Assembly: GCA_947652605.1 (NCBI GenBank)
Contig: OX393577.1
Span: 28,275,466-28,339,465 of the forward strand
Reading direction: 5' to 3'
Length of the DNA stretch: 64,000 bases
Source of the DNA: Elmis aenea
Taxonomy: Eukaryota; Arthropoda; Insecta; Coleoptera; Elmidae
Shown here: positions 22,291 through 34,625 of the stretch, piece after piece
Layout: the number at the start of each line of letters is the position of its first letter
How positions within the stretch are numbered: position 1 is the first letter of the stretch
Position numbers and translations under genes: made by a program
Notes under the pieces: model-generated
The model's database searches: none
What the model was told of the DNA's origin: nothing
Seen by the model: only the letters and a program-made list of their open reading frames with translations

Positions 22291-22915
22291 TTTTTAAAAT
22301 AGGGTGCCAAAGTACAGTTTTTGATGCTTTATTGTTTAAAAAAAATTCATGAAAATCGGACCATAAATAAACTTTTTATAGGGGCGATCCGCTTTAAAAT
22401 GGGTCACACTGTGTATGTAATTTTACAATATTCTCACTGAGAAACCACTTAACATAACATACCTAATATTCTTAGGGATTGTTTTTATGTACAAAAAAAT
22501 TTTACAGTTTTTTTATTATTATACGAGCCTGATGGTTCACTTTTATGCATAGTAACAATAATAAAATGACATGTATACATAAATTCGTATTGGCTTGCGA
22601 TAGTAGTGGGGGAACTGACGATGGACACGAAGTCATGTGCAATGGAAAGAACAATTTTGGAGTGTACTAGTAGGTGATATTGGTCGATAGCTTTCTCTGA
22701 AATTCCGGGAAATTTTGACATTCAACCTGGATTCTGGACAGCAACTTCAATTTCTGGACAATCGAGGCCAATCATGGACGGTTGGCAACCCTAGTCTGAG
22801 CATATGTTGCGATGAATTCACCTAGAACCTGCAACTAATCGCAAAAAATTAAAATAGTAATTTGAAGTTTAATACCATTCGTAGAATTTTAAGATAGAAT
22901 GAAAGTATAGTCTTA
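22291..22915. other. No gene; fragment of a MITE end
   Basis: 22353-22400 repeats sequence near 11107-11160. At 22690-22794 the minus strand begins TAGGGTTGCCAACCGTCC, which looks like one end of a hAT-type element; I cannot find the other end. The minus-strand frame at 22721-22485 follows it and is not a recognisable protein. Confidence 0.4.
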
Positions 22916-23118
22916 GAGTCACCGCACACTACAGACTTTTAGTCGGCCGACAGTTTGATCGTTATCGAGCCATGATAGGGATTTGTATCATTTAGTTGGC
23001 AGACTTTTAATCGGTATGTGTGCGCGTTCTCATTAACACTCATGTCATTTGCGAAGACGATCAAACCACAGTATATCAAACTGTCGGCCGATTAAAAGTC
23101 TGTAGTGTGCGGTGACTC
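22916..23118. mobile_element. MITE, Harbinger-like, 203 bp
   Basis: Long terminal inverted repeats: GAGTCACCGCACACTACAGA at the left end and its reverse complement at the right. Pairing extends through TCGGCCGACAGTTTGAT, covering about 45 bp per arm. TTA lies directly outside both ends (22913-22915 and 23119-23121), the target duplication of PIF/Harbinger elements. There is no coding capacity. Confidence 0.8.
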
Positions 23119-23121
23119 TTA

Positions 23122-24187
23122 GAAACAAATATAGTAACAACGTTAATAATTCTAAAATTTGGCATGCGTAACATTCCCATTGTTTAATCATTGTATTCTA
23201 AATATAAATTCCAACATAATTTCAATTATCGTAGCATTTTTTTCTTTATAACTGATTAAATGGCACAAAAAGTTGTGCTCTATCAAGTTTGGATTTGCAA
23301 GGTAATTACGTATGTTACAATTTTCTTTTTCGCTACCGAGTACCATTTGTGTTAACCGTTTTTTATTTTAAAAATATAAAGTATACGTATTATGACTGCG
23401 GTTAACCTCGTGTGTTATTTTTTAAACTGATAATAAAATGATCGTATACAAGATATTGTATGTAAATTAAAGACACCGCCTACATATTAATGCGCATCTA
23501 GTGACAGCTGATTAAAAGATCGGCGCTCGCCATGGGCGGCTCGTCGCTAAAGGCGGGACAGTAATTTTAATAAATTACGATTTTGAATTCTACTGCGCAT
23601 TAATGTCTTGGTTGCTTTGTTTATCTACTGGTTTTGCATTTTAACGGCATTTCTTTTTAAACGCTTGATAGGGTTTGGTAATAGGATATGATTTTCTTAA
23701 ACACCGAAATTAGCATGAGAAGCAAATTCTGTATTTAATAAAATGTTAATTTTTGTAGTGCGTTTCAGGATTTAGATAATATTTATACCTATGTAAATGA
23801 ATACGGGTATGTTGTATGCAACAGAGTTAAACCAATGGATGTAAAAACATTAAAACAATGGTGAAAATACGATAAAATCGTACACCGTTGTATTACGATT
23901 TTTATTTCTTTATAATTTGTTTTTAACTACATCTTAGATTTTTTTACATGTTTATATCTTAATGTTTTCATCGCCAGTTAAAGTAAAAGATGTATGCTTC
24001 AAAAATTCGATTTTTTAAGAGATGGTTTACTTTTATTTGAACTTAACTTTAAAGCCATTTTTGAGGTCTGCATTTAGAAAAATAAGCATGTTTTTATCTA
24101 CACTTATGAACAATTTTGGTTGTTATTTTTAGGTTCCTAGAAACATGTGTTAGTAAGTATAGACTCTGCTTAATATGGTGTTGGAAT
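23122..24187. other. No gene; small GC-rich island
   Basis: AT-rich except 23505-23565 (CAGCTGATTAAAAG, GGCGCTCGCCATGGGCGGC, AAAGGCGGGACAG), which has several palindromic hexamers. It could be a regulatory element; no evidence for coding. Confidence 0.4.
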
Positions 24188-24373
24188 TTCATTTTTCGCG
24201 TGTAGTGCCAAAATGGAAAGTTATATAAAAATCTGAAATACAGGCGTGTTTATCTTTAGAAAATAACTCAAAAACCGATATCAGATTATCGCTAACCATG
24301 TATATCATAATACATAGTTAGCGATAATCCCGTGCGTAAAGCGTGAAACATTCGAAGTTGGTCCTGGCCCTGT
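24188..24373 (+). mobile_element. Partial copy of the 15486-16787 foldback family
   Basis: CATTTTTCGCGTGTAGTGCC, AATAACTCAAAAACC and GTGAAACATTCGAAGTTGGT match the right-hand arm of the full copy that follows at 24686-25616. It includes a small palindrome (TTATCGCTAAC...GTTAGCGATAA at 24286-24328). Confidence 0.6.
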
Positions 24374-24671
24374 CAGTGGCGTAGCGATGGTAAACGGCGC
24401 CCGGGGCATAATATTTCTTTGCGCCCCCCCCCCCCTTCCATCGTTTTTATTGTAGTTTGTGAGTTTTAACGTTTTAAGTAAAATAATGTTCCATTATTTA
24501 TTCAGATAAACTGTAATGAAAATGTGAACCAATTTTAAAATTATATTGGCATTTTAGTTTTTTGTCTTTAAATAAGTGAAATAAACGCAAAATATTTTGT
24601 CTTCGCGGCGCCCCCCAAGACTGGCGCCCGGGGCATCGATACCCCCCTTACCCCCCGTCGCTACGCCCCTG
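24374..24671. mobile_element. hAT MITE (CAGTGGCGTAGCG)
   Basis: The left end CAGTGGCGTAGCGATGG and the right end CGTCGCTACGCCCCTG are imperfect inverted repeats, followed inward by GGCGCCCGGGGC on both sides. The flanks GGCCCTGT (24366-24373) and GTCCCTGT (24672-24679) form an 8-bp duplication with one mismatch, as expected for hAT. It splits foldback sequence. There is no coding capacity. Confidence 0.85.
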
Positions 24672-24685
24672 GTCCCTGTATAGGG

Positions 24686-25616
24686 CGAAAATCTGATATT
24701 GGTCTGTTGGGCCATTTTTTTGCAAAAAGAACGCCTATCTAATCAGATTTTTTATATCGCTTTTCATTTTGGCACTACAGACGAAAAATCTAATTTCTTA
24801 GTTTTTGAAAATTTACTATAACATCTTTATTTACTAAAATAGAACAAAATGTTGTGAAGTTTTATACAAATTTTTATGCTTAGTTTAAAAACAAGATTAG
24901 CGAACTAGACTCTCGAGATATGAAGTAAGCTTATATTTTTTAAATAGAAACCCCAGTTGGCCATGACTTTATATGGAAGAGCATTTTTTTAGCTTTTCAA
25001 AAATTTACAGTTTTATATATTTTTGCAAAAACTAACCGAGAGATGGTTAGTTTTGTTTGCTATGATTTCGTAAACGAGTGATGTTTGCAATTATTATAAC
25101 AAATAAACGTCATATTCAAGTAAATTTGTAAACTTTAAGGAAATCCGTGTATTCTTCTGTATTTTATAACTGTTTATTGTGGTATTGTGAAGATGGCTAA
25201 ATTTGAACATTTGAAAAGTTTAATACGTTAGAAGTTAACATTGTAAAGTGATAAAAACGTAATGGCCAACTAGGGTTTCCATTTAAAAAAATATAAGTTT
25301 TCTACATCTCTGAAAGTCTAGGTCTCTAAAAAAATGTCATTTTGATTTTAAATTAAGCATCAAAATCTGTGAAAAAAATCTGCAACATTTTCTTCTGTTT
25401 TAATAAATAAAGAAGTTATAGTAAATTTAAAAAAAAGTAAGACATTTCATTTTTTGTCTGTAGTGCCAAAATGGAAAGCGATATAAAAAATCTGATTACA
25501 TAGGCGTATTTATCTCAGAAAAATAACCCAAGAGACGGATATCAGATTTTCACTAACTATTATGGTAACCGAGATACCCCGTAAAACATTCGAATTTGGT
25601 CGTACACTGTAATATA
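24686..25616. mobile_element. Foldback element, second copy of the 15486 family
   Basis: AAAATCTGATATTGGTCT, TGGCACTACAGACGAAAAAT and CAACTGGGGTTTC-type blocks occur in the left arm and in reverse complement in the right. The right end runs through CCGAGATACCCCGTAAAACA to a degenerate TACACTGTA. Confidence 0.7.
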
Positions 25617-27120
25617 ATTGCAGGTACTTGGTATACCGAATGTATGTATGATAATATAAACATGTCACTGTATGAAAGGCATATCTTATGCTACAACTAT
25701 CTGGTATTTTTGAATAAACTTAATCATTTGGTTATATAAATGATATTGTATGCACAAGTTTACTAATTGGAAAGTACAACGAGCACTCCAAGCACATGGC
25801 AGAAGCTCTTGGCTTCACTTATATTGACTGTTCATTCCTTTTACGCTTGGATAGTTACATAAATTGATAAAATCACATTAACAAACGCACTAAGCAGGGA
25901 ATTCTTGGAAGATCGTAAACGGTGTGTCTAATTGTATAACTTAATCACAGGCAGCGGTCGATTACATTAAGACAGCAGCTGCATGAACCGTGGATGATCC
26001 TATCAAAAGGTATCTAAATCAGGATCAAGAAATTAAAAAGCCTGTCCGCTCATCTTCAGTATTTATTTTGTACTCGTAATAATTTTACGTTTCGTTTTTT
26101 ATGCGATACAACGGAAGGAAATTTAAGATTTACGATAGATATGCCGAGATAAATGCATTCTCGGCCGAGAGATGCAAGCAGAGTTCTGCACGCCGACATT
26201 AATTAACATGTATATCGTAATTGACTAATTTTATGTTTTTATTTATTGCAGAACGGTTGAAGGAAATCAACTATTGAACATCACTGAAATAAAAGAGATC
26301 CCGATATAAGCTAAAAACTGCAACCGAAAGATTTAAAAGGTAAACATATTTACTGTTCACTCTCATTTCGAATCGCTGATTGTTTCAATGACAGTAAATA
26401 AATACGATATGTATTGTGGAAATAAACTTGCGTCTAAAACGAATCTACAATTGCAACACTTTTATAACTTGTCTAACATAACGCAGAGATAAATTTGCGG
26501 TAAACGCTACAATAAATAATTTGCGGTATCGATATGTCATTCTTCACCTACTTGGCAAACAAAATAAATTTTTAATGGCCCATAAATTTTGTATGTTAAA
26601 CCTCAAGCTCGTAAAATAATTGTGGAATACTTTGGTATACTCCTGTTGACAAAATGTGAACTTCCTTGGAGACACGTCTGGACATTCTTAGTTTAAGTTT
26701 TAGCCTGAAAGTTGGTTAGTTAGTTTAATAAAAATTATTTTTGCATTACCATTAATGTACACTGTTGGTGTTTTTTTTTATTGACGTTGTAGGTGCTCAG
26801 AGGATCACTACTTAAAGTTGGACAAACGATGTGACTGCAATTTATTACAGTTCACAAAACTTTTGTTCGTTGCAGTATCAACTATTTACTTTTTTTAATT
26901 ATTATAACTCGTTTTATGCAATTTTTTTAACATGGTCGTTGTAGATCAGTTAGAAAACTTGTCTGCTTGTTATTGTTTATCAATAAATAACTAAAATTGA
27001 TCGCCAACCACTACGTTCTACATTCATATTGAATCTGACAGTAATTTAACATTTCTTACCTATTATCATTTAAATTACACATTGACCTTCACTTATCGAC
27101 CGATTACCGATTATCGGTCG
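25617..27120. other. No recognised gene; one exon-like interval
   Basis: Mostly AT-rich. At 26252-26340 a good acceptor (TTTTTATTTATTGCAG) and a donor (AAAG then GTAAAC) bound 89 nt. All three frames contain stops, so it could only be untranslated or terminal. The splice signals may be chance. Confidence 0.35.
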
Positions 27121-27402
27121 AATATTGACTTAAATGAAATTTTAGACATATGATATGTGTAAAAATCGAATTATTTAAACATATGTACACTATTGTTTCA
27201 CTTCCGGTTTCGCTGGAAATGACCATAACTTCAACTTCAACAACTTCCGTTATTTCAAATGGAACGCCCTGTATATTTTTACATTTTTGGAAAGAAGAAG
27301 CAATTTTGTATACTACTGCACTATTTTGGTTAATTTTTATAACCTCAAATAATTTTTGGGCTAAAATCCATTTTTTTTTATTAAGTGCGCCATGACCTGA
27401 CA
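27121..27402. mobile_element. Half-copy of the 5635-6819 foldback family
   Basis: ACACTATTGTTTCACTTCCG, ATGGAACGCCCTGTATATTT, ACTGCACTATTTTGG and AACCTCAAATAATTTTTGG match one arm of the 5635-6819 element. The other arm is absent. Confidence 0.7.
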
Positions 27403-27424
27403 TTTAATTTTATTATTTTATTTT

Positions 27425-28730
27425 ATTTAGTCAAAAGTCTCTCTACCGTCAGGTGTAGAGGACTGTTGAGTTGTGCTGACTATCTTCCACGTCTTTCTGT
27501 CAAGCTAGCTTTTTTCTCTCTTCCCATTTGATTTTTCTGCCGCTTTATTTACTTCGTCTTGCCAGGTTGGTCTCAGTCTACCGCTTTTGTTTTTTCCTGT
27601 AGCCTTGCTTTTCTGGCTAACATTTCTTCTTTCATTCTATAAATGTGTCCCCCAACGATCCCAGCTGTCTTTCTTATATTTTTGTTTAAACTGATTTTAT
27701 TTTTAATTGTTCTCTATATGTTTCATATTTGATTCGATTTTATTTGGATTTTTTTAGAAATCTCATTTCTGCTGCATTCATACGGCTACCATTTTTGTTT
27801 GTAAGTGTCCACGTTTCACTTAAGTATTAAAGTGCTGCAGTTACTACTATTTTTACCACTTCTACTTTTGTTCGTTTTGGGACTTCTCTGTTTTCAAAAA
27901 TGGTGATCTTAAACTATTAAATATTCTTACCACATTTCCTGTTCTTTCGCTTATTTTATTTGTCCATCTCTCCATTAGTCTCTATGATCACTCCTAAATA
28001 TTTAAAGCTATCTACCTGTTCCAATCTAAGCCCATCTAAAGTAATGTTCTTTGTTCTCTGTCGACATGATCAAAGTTTTAGTTTTGTGTATATTAATTGT
28101 CATATTGATTTTTTCCCATTTCTGGTTAATAGTTTCTAGGTTATGTTGTACAGGGGCGGATCTAGGGGTTTCGGGGCCTAGGGCTTATTGAAGTCCAATG
28201 GGGCCCCATTTTTTGTAGGATAAGAATCTTTAAATTGGATTTAAAATTGAAACTTGGTGACCTGACCAATTAGGTTACATTGATTAAAATAAAACCAATA
28301 ATACTATAAATTATCATTATCATTATATTGTTATTATTAACTATTTTTTACTATATGATAAGTGCTCATTGTTAATGAAAAGGTATTAAAAATGTATGAT
28401 AATAATTTAATTTTTGTGGGCTCTTGACCCTTGGGGGCCCAGGGCTTAAGCCCTTTTAGTCCCTATATAGATCCGCCCCTGATGTTGTAGATTCTTTTCT
28501 GATTTCGCGACAATGACCATGTCGTCTGCGAACATTAACTCAGTTATATTGAATTTTTTCATTTTCCAGTTGCCTAAGTGAAACGGTCTCATTTTTTGTT
28601 TTACTTCTTTAATAACCACATCTATAACTACTGAGAATAATATTGGACTGAGCACGCATCATTGTTTTAAGCCCTCTTTTGTTTTAAACTCTGCCGATTC
28701 TTTATTCTTTTAGACCTTATTTTTTTACTT
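27425..28730 (-). pseudogene. LINE remnant (RTE-like), split by a hAT MITE
   Basis: The minus strand gives LSPILFSVVID, then FADDMVIVAKS (the RT catalytic box, about 28530), and after the hAT insertion (28151-28481) decayed tail sequence with GHIYRMKEEMLARKARLQEK- and RPTWQDEVNKAAEK-like pieces (about 27640-27540). The 3' end (CTCTACCGTCAGGTGTAGAG, 27440) resembles the matching position of the LINE at 2695-3930, which suggests a related family. Stops and shifts are numerous. It is inactive. Confidence 0.75.
28151..28481. mobile_element. hAT MITE (CAGGGGCGGATCTAGG) with perfect target duplication
   Basis: Ends CAGGGGCGGATCTA and its reverse complement form TAGATCCGCCCCTG. ATGTTGTA directly flanks both sides (28143-28150, 28482-28489), a perfect 8-bp hAT duplication. 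GGGCCC-type motifs lie inside both ends. It sits inside the LINE remnant, so it is younger. Non-coding. Confidence 0.92.
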
Positions 28731-30223
28731 GTAGATAAAATATGTTGGTTTAAAACTCATGTAGGTATATATTTTTAGCTATAATTGTGGCTTTTGCAAG
28801 TAAACAAATTTTTTGGCAGTGCATTTTGATTTTTTGCCGATTACTTTAATTTGATAATCTTCTGCACAAAGACGAACTATCACTCAAAATTACATTGTTT
28901 CTATGTCCTAAATGTAAATTAATTTACAGATTTAACTTGGCAGACAGTTCAGATGAAAATTCGCAAACTTTTAGAAGTGTAGCCTTATAATTTTTGTAAC
29001 TGTGTCCTGGAATCGTTGATCTTTTGTAAAAGTAATGGTCGATAAAAAGCAATACTTATTGGCGTCTACTGTACAGGATATACTACAAAAAAAAGTAGTT
29101 AACCCTTTTTACAAATATTTATTTTAAAATTTTCCACACAAAATATCTGGGATTTCTTATTATTTGTAGTCATGGAATGTTATCTTTTATATCGTGTTAC
29201 TACATAAATATGCAGTATTCATTCACCATTTTCAAAATATTTTTGAATTCGCGATAAAACTTGCACAATGTTGAAGAATGTAAATACCATACAAAAAGAC
29301 ACCAGAGCTTAACAAATGTCCTTATATACATGATAACTTAAATAAAAACTGCATTATAAAATTAAAATGAAGTTTGATGATCACCCCCGCTGTTTTATAC
29401 CCAGCTGCAGTAGAGCAGATGCACCGTAAAATTTCTATAAAACGCCCAAAATATAGATATACCGATTATCCCTGCATATTTCCATATATCAAAGCCGACA
29501 AACTGATTATGACAATATCAAATAAAATCCGCGTTATCTAAATTATTTATCTTTCATTATGTTTAAAGGCTTTGTGTTTCGTATGGTGGGATGTAATATA
29601 TTATTTTCAGTACAATCGTAAACAAGACATATCTGATATTGTATGCCTTAAAATAGAACGCATCCCGTGTATTTACTTTTGATCAACATGACTAATATCA
29701 TACTGGTTAGCCTTAATTAACTTGATACACACGCAATAAAAACTGATGTAAAGTTAATTAGTACAAATGAATTATGAATACGTAACAAGACTTAATGACG
29801 CTTTGGTGGCAATATTTAGAATAGCGAAGAAGATACGACCTGACTAATGTTGTTTATAAGATTATATTGAGATAAAATCAAAAAACCCAAAATAAAATAT
29901 TGTGAAATTAAAGATGCCACAAAAATATCTCACGCCAGTGTGTCTCTAGTCAAAACAATTATGAAATTTGATAGTTTCGAAAAAATGATCAGAGAGCATA
30001 AATAGAAAGAAAAACAAATAGAGTTAGAGATGATAAAACTTTTGTAAGTTAACATTCTAGTGAATAAGCGCTGTAAGCACGTATACATTTTAGATTCTGT
30101 ACATATTTATTGCGGTATAGATTTTTTAAGCATGTTGTTTTTCCTGTTATTATATTTTTCAGGTTTGTCCCAGCAGTGCATTTTGTACTAATTCACGTAC
30201 TGATACATAAACTGCTTCATGTA
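28731..30223. other. No gene seen
   Basis: AT-rich, no recognisable protein, repeat or RNA gene. Confidence 0.5.
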
Positions 30224-30627
30224 CATGCGTATACTATGGACTAATAAATGTATTAGCCGCTATCGGAATGCATTAACGACATGCGTAACTGTAGATGACA
30301 TTTGTGTCTTTTGGGTTCATAGAAATTTACGTATCGCAAAAGTAAACATCTTAAGAACGCTGTACTAACATGGAACTGGGAGAGCGATGCATAGCTACCT
30401 GAGCTCACGTTAGTTATGAACAGCGCATGCGTGTAAAAATCCTAGCGCTAGTTCTTGCCTTCATTCCATGTACTGCTATTACCGTCCCCAAACTAGATCA
30501 TGAATTGATTCGATAACTACTGGAACAGCCAACTAACTGTTCGATGAACTATTAGAGACTGTGCTGAAACGCGATATTAATACGGCGCAATACTTGAGCG
30601 TTCATCGGATCGTACATAGCCTTGCTG
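30224..30627 (+). repeat. Unclassified dispersed repeat, copy 1
   Basis: About 400 bp shared with 43751-44165. The copies drift apart in most places but are identical through GCGATGCATAGCTACCTGAG and onward to CGCATGCGTGTAAAA (about 30383-30438), and nearly so at ACATTTGTGTC.TTTGGGTTC. I see no terminal repeats, A-tail or coding potential, so the class is open. Confidence 0.7.
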
Positions 30628-30790
30628 TAAAAATCTATCATATTTATGTTTTTTCACGAAGCAGAAGGAGTGAGGAAAGTGTACAATAATACATTATGAC
30701 AAAGAAGCGATAAGTGACTTTAAAATAAATATGTAAATATGCACTCATGAAATCATTTGTATTTATAAAAATGTAATATTTTTTCTTTTT

Positions 30791-30898
30791 TTCGAGCAAT
30801 TGTAATTCGAGCAATTTACCTTTCGAGCAATTTCCCATTCGAGCAATTGTATTTCGAGCAATTTACCTTCGAGCAATTGTATTCGAGCAATTTACCGC
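30791..30898 (+). repeat. Tandem repeat of TTCGAGCAATT units
   Basis: Seven copies of TTCGAGCAATT joined by 4-6 nt linkers, mostly alternating between GTA and TACC types, for a period of about 15-17 bp. Several copies create the palindrome CAATTG. The array starts right after a T-run and ends abruptly at CCGCCACCCG. Confidence 0.9.
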
Positions 30899-33750
30899 CA
30901 CCCGAAATCATTTAAATAACTTAAGGTTAAGAAAATCAAACGATTAAGTAAAATCTTAAGTGATGAGATGAGCAGGCTTAATTTATTTTATCTTTATCAA
31001 CTGTTTAGATTGTTTAGATCTACAATTCTACATAAACAGATACTTTCGTTAATTATTTTTTTATACTATACATATGTTAGTTCTTTTGTTGTAATTCAGC
31101 ATTACAATTTAAAATGACTAATGGTATTAAAATTTAAAAAAAAATTGAGGGTGAAAGATAAATCTTAGAGTCGTGTTAGATAAAAAGGGATATTTTTTTA
31201 AATAAATTGAATATTTAAAATGTGATTTAAATTGCATAAAACAAAATTTTTCATGATGCATGTTGAACAAAGGGCAGTTGTAAGGGCAATTTTACATGAA
31301 ATGTAGAGCGTCGTTTAAGTTCATGTGCTGAGTATTTCTTAAATAGAATGATGAGTTGTACACTAAAATTAAACGCTTTTAAAATAGTTTATTGTATTTT
31401 TGTAAACGGCGTAGGTACAAATGCATTGCGCCGTTATTGCATTTGCCAATTGCCTTCACACTCAAAAAAGGACGCGTAATATTTCACTCGTTCCTCTCTA
31501 GTAAGCAAATGTTCGATAAATAATGATTTTAGAACCACGACTTCCTAATTGGCATGTGAAAAATGCCTTAAGTATTCTTTAGACGTGAGGGAATTAGCAA
31601 AAAAGTAGTGAAATATGGCCGCTTTATTTAAATTCTTTATGTAAGATGGAAGTGAAACTGCCATTTGTTGCACTTTTTTGCAATTAATGTGTAAATGCCT
31701 TGTCTCAATATTGTTTTAGAGATAAAAACACTTGTAATTCTGTCTAAGAATAAATATCTTTGCAACTTGTAGACAGGTTTACGAACCATTAAGCGTCTAC
31801 GCTGGGTGTGGGCAGCCGCGGTGCAGTTTTGTTACGATTTTTGCTTATTTTTTCTGACTTTTTTAATGTTGACTTTAAGTTTTTGTGCAGAAATGTATTA
31901 ACAAGATATTAAGTGCACTCATTTTAAATTAGTTTTTAAACTTTCGTTCTATGGAAGTGGAGAACATGTTTAAAGTCTTGATTTTCTAAAACTCAAGCAC
32001 TTTAAGTATAGTTAAAAATAATTATTAAATAAAACTATCTGTTGTGTATTTTGTGGTAAAAAATATTGAACATTGGCAGAATTGATGTTGTTATAAAAAC
32101 AACTAACAAATTATTTATTTAGGGTCTACCGCACAAAAAAAAACCATTACATTTGTGTTTAAAACCAATAACAACAAGCTTGCTGTCGAGAGCCAAAGAA
32201 AACTGCGTATTAATGAATGGGTTTGAGAAAAATGGCACAGGAAACATTGTATTTTTAATAAAAATAAGTTTAATGAAGGGTCTCGAAGTTTTTTTTTCAC
32301 AAGAGATGCTTTATAAAAAGTAGTGATTTGAATTAAACTAATTTATATTAATAAACGAATAACTTATGTAGTTCAAGCATTGTATTATTTGATATTATTA
32401 TTTATTTTATCATCTGCTTATAGTTTTGTCTGTTGGTCATAAAAAAATTAATGTTACAATATTCGTAAATTGTAAAAAAAGCTTATTTTTTATGTTGGAG
32501 AATGTTAACCGCAAAAATAAATGCAGTTACTATGCTTAGTTGCCTATTCTTTTCTATTTATGAATGTAGTTTTTCAAATCTATTACAAAACTATAAACGT
32601 TATACCATTATATTGTAGGTATCAATTGCACGTAGAACGCTGTTGTAAAAAGTGCATTCCTTTTCATCTAAAAAGCAATAATTTGTTGATTCTTTCATCA
32701 AGTTTCTTAATAATCGATGCCTGTTATCTCAGTAATTGTTTTTCTGTGTAATGAATGGTAACGCCTACAAATATTGGTTGCAGTTTGTGATTGTAGTAAA
32801 TTTATTTTCATTTGAAGTCGGTGTTTTGTATTAGAACTGTTGTATGGTAATGCAATTTAGTGTGAGGTAGTTTGTAAGTGGGCAGTTGCGAGATAACATG
32901 AAATAATAATGAATAAATGAAGTGATTAGGTATGATTTATATAACCATTTATGTTTAGCAACTTATTGAAACCGATTTAACGGAATGAATTATGACGTGG
33001 AAATTCATCATAAACGCTCACAATGGTGTAAAAATTAAAATTAGTAACATTCAGTCTGTTAAGTTGGTATATGGTTCGTTAGGCTTTGAATGAGCGATTT
33101 TTTAATTAAATTTACACTAGCGGTATTTTTTGGGGTAGCTTTTCGTTCTACGGTAACCTCGTAGATATGGACAAACATAGGTATATTTAAATAGTTTACT
33201 TTTAAACTTAAAGCAAAGGCTAAATGATTGAAAATGGATAATTGCTGTAAATTTTATCGAGACAAGGATAACGACCTTAAGCACAAAGCCCAAAAGTTAT
33301 TGAACACTAGACATGTAAACTCAATCGAGAATTTGTAGTTTGCCACATAAAAAAGACAAAAAAAAACACATGTGTCGTTAATACTTTAGTGGAAAAAAAA
33401 ATGAAAACAACTTAATGTCAGTGTCAAAAGTTTTAAAACGCAAAGGAAACCCTTTGAAGAGGTCAAGAGTTGCATCACATCGTTGCCGTTATCGTAGGTA
33501 GAAAAGTTTAAAATATAAATAATTTCATTCATTTGTTTATTCGCCAAAATCAGGTTTAATAAGTCGCTGAAAGCATATTGTTTTATGAATCATTGAATTA
33601 ATATCCGGTGTGCTTTAGTTGATTTTGTGATGGCTATTGGAATAAAAAAATTAAGAGCGCAAAGATTATTGTTTAGTGCAGACACGCCACATGTAATATT
33701 TATTCATAAATACAGCGAATCGCGGTGTAAAAAGTTCACAATCGAAGGTA
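30899..33750. other. No gene seen
   Basis: AT-rich. A short GC-richer patch at about 31798-31830 (TGGGTGTGGGCAGCCGCGG). Frames of up to 76 codons (32521-32751 plus, 32300-32115 minus) show no recognisable features. Confidence 0.45.
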
Positions 33751-33769
33751 AATAGTGTGACTGTCAACA

Positions 33770-33965
33770 AGTCGGTTGACATTAAATGTCCCGCAGAGCT
33801 ACGAGACAGGCCTGGCCAGTTTATGTGGTGTCACAATGGCAGCTATGGGCGCCTGTCAGCGCACCGCCATTGTCGGGGGAGTCGGACTCAAGTGTCGGGT
33901 CGGGGTAGACTTGCTGTTTTCCTTTTTACACCTGCCGCATTGTTGCGGCATACGCTGCCTAAACA
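33770..33965. other. GC-rich island of unknown role
   Basis: Base composition changes sharply: GC-rich, with GGCCTGGCCAG, GCACCGCCATTGTCGGGGGA and GCCGCATTGTTGCGGCA. The last is a perfect 7-bp hairpin, TGCCGCA/TGCGGCA. Overlapping plus-strand frames of 92 codons (33757) and 81 codons (33776) cover it, but neither resembles a known protein. Candidate conserved non-coding element, exon or fragment of a GC-rich repeat. Confidence 0.45.
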
Positions 33966-34035
33966 CAACTATTTCTTTAAGGATAAAACATCTATTGTTA
34001 GAAAAAGGAATTTCAGCTTAATTGTTGTCCACTAA

Positions 34036-34550
34036 AACTATGTGTCGTAGTCTTGTTAAAGTTGTGTGATTGTTTCCTGTTAGCTTTAAATGGATTTAGA
34101 GAATTCGATCTAATTAAATACGAAATTGTTTATTTCGAGGCTGTACACGTTGATCATTATAGCAAATTATTAAGTTAATTGGAATGTTAAACAATTCGAT
34201 ATAATGTTGTGATCTAAAATATAATGTGTAGAAGCGAAAATTACATTTTATACAGGTTAGCAAGTATTTACAACGTCAGTATGGGTAACTTTGTTATCAT
34301 AAGACGTAAAGAATCGGTTAAACTGCCAAAGTTAAGTAAATTACGTAAAAACTGAATGTAGTTTTTGAATGAACACGTCCAAGCATTTTTTTAAATCTGA
34401 CGCCACATGGCCACATACATTAACAACATGTTCAATTGCATTTGGAATTATGTGCATAGGACCTACATGAGTCATATGTAATACAAAATATTTGCTCAAT
34501 AAGCTTGAGATAACCCTCTTCTCACGTCCTACAATCAATTAATTGTCAAA
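34036..34550. other. No gene seen
   Basis: AT-rich; a 65-codon minus-strand frame (34538-34341) is not recognisable. Confidence 0.4.
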
Positions 34551-34554
34551 TGAG

Positions 34555-34625
34555 CAGTGCCGCATTTACTCTTTTGGGGGTCCTAGGCGCAACACCATTA
34601 TGAGGTCCCAAAAAATCAGTACATA
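34555..34625. mobile_element. Possible hAT end
   Basis: CAGTGCCGCATTTACTC followed by TTTGGGGGTCCTAGGCGCA resembles hAT ends of the CAGTGSCG type. No matching right end or target duplication is visible. Confidence 0.3.

Noticed and set aside
30791..30898. CRISPR-like array
   Set aside because: Units are 11 bp with 4-6 bp linkers in a eukaryotic, transposon-rich context; far too short for repeats and spacers.
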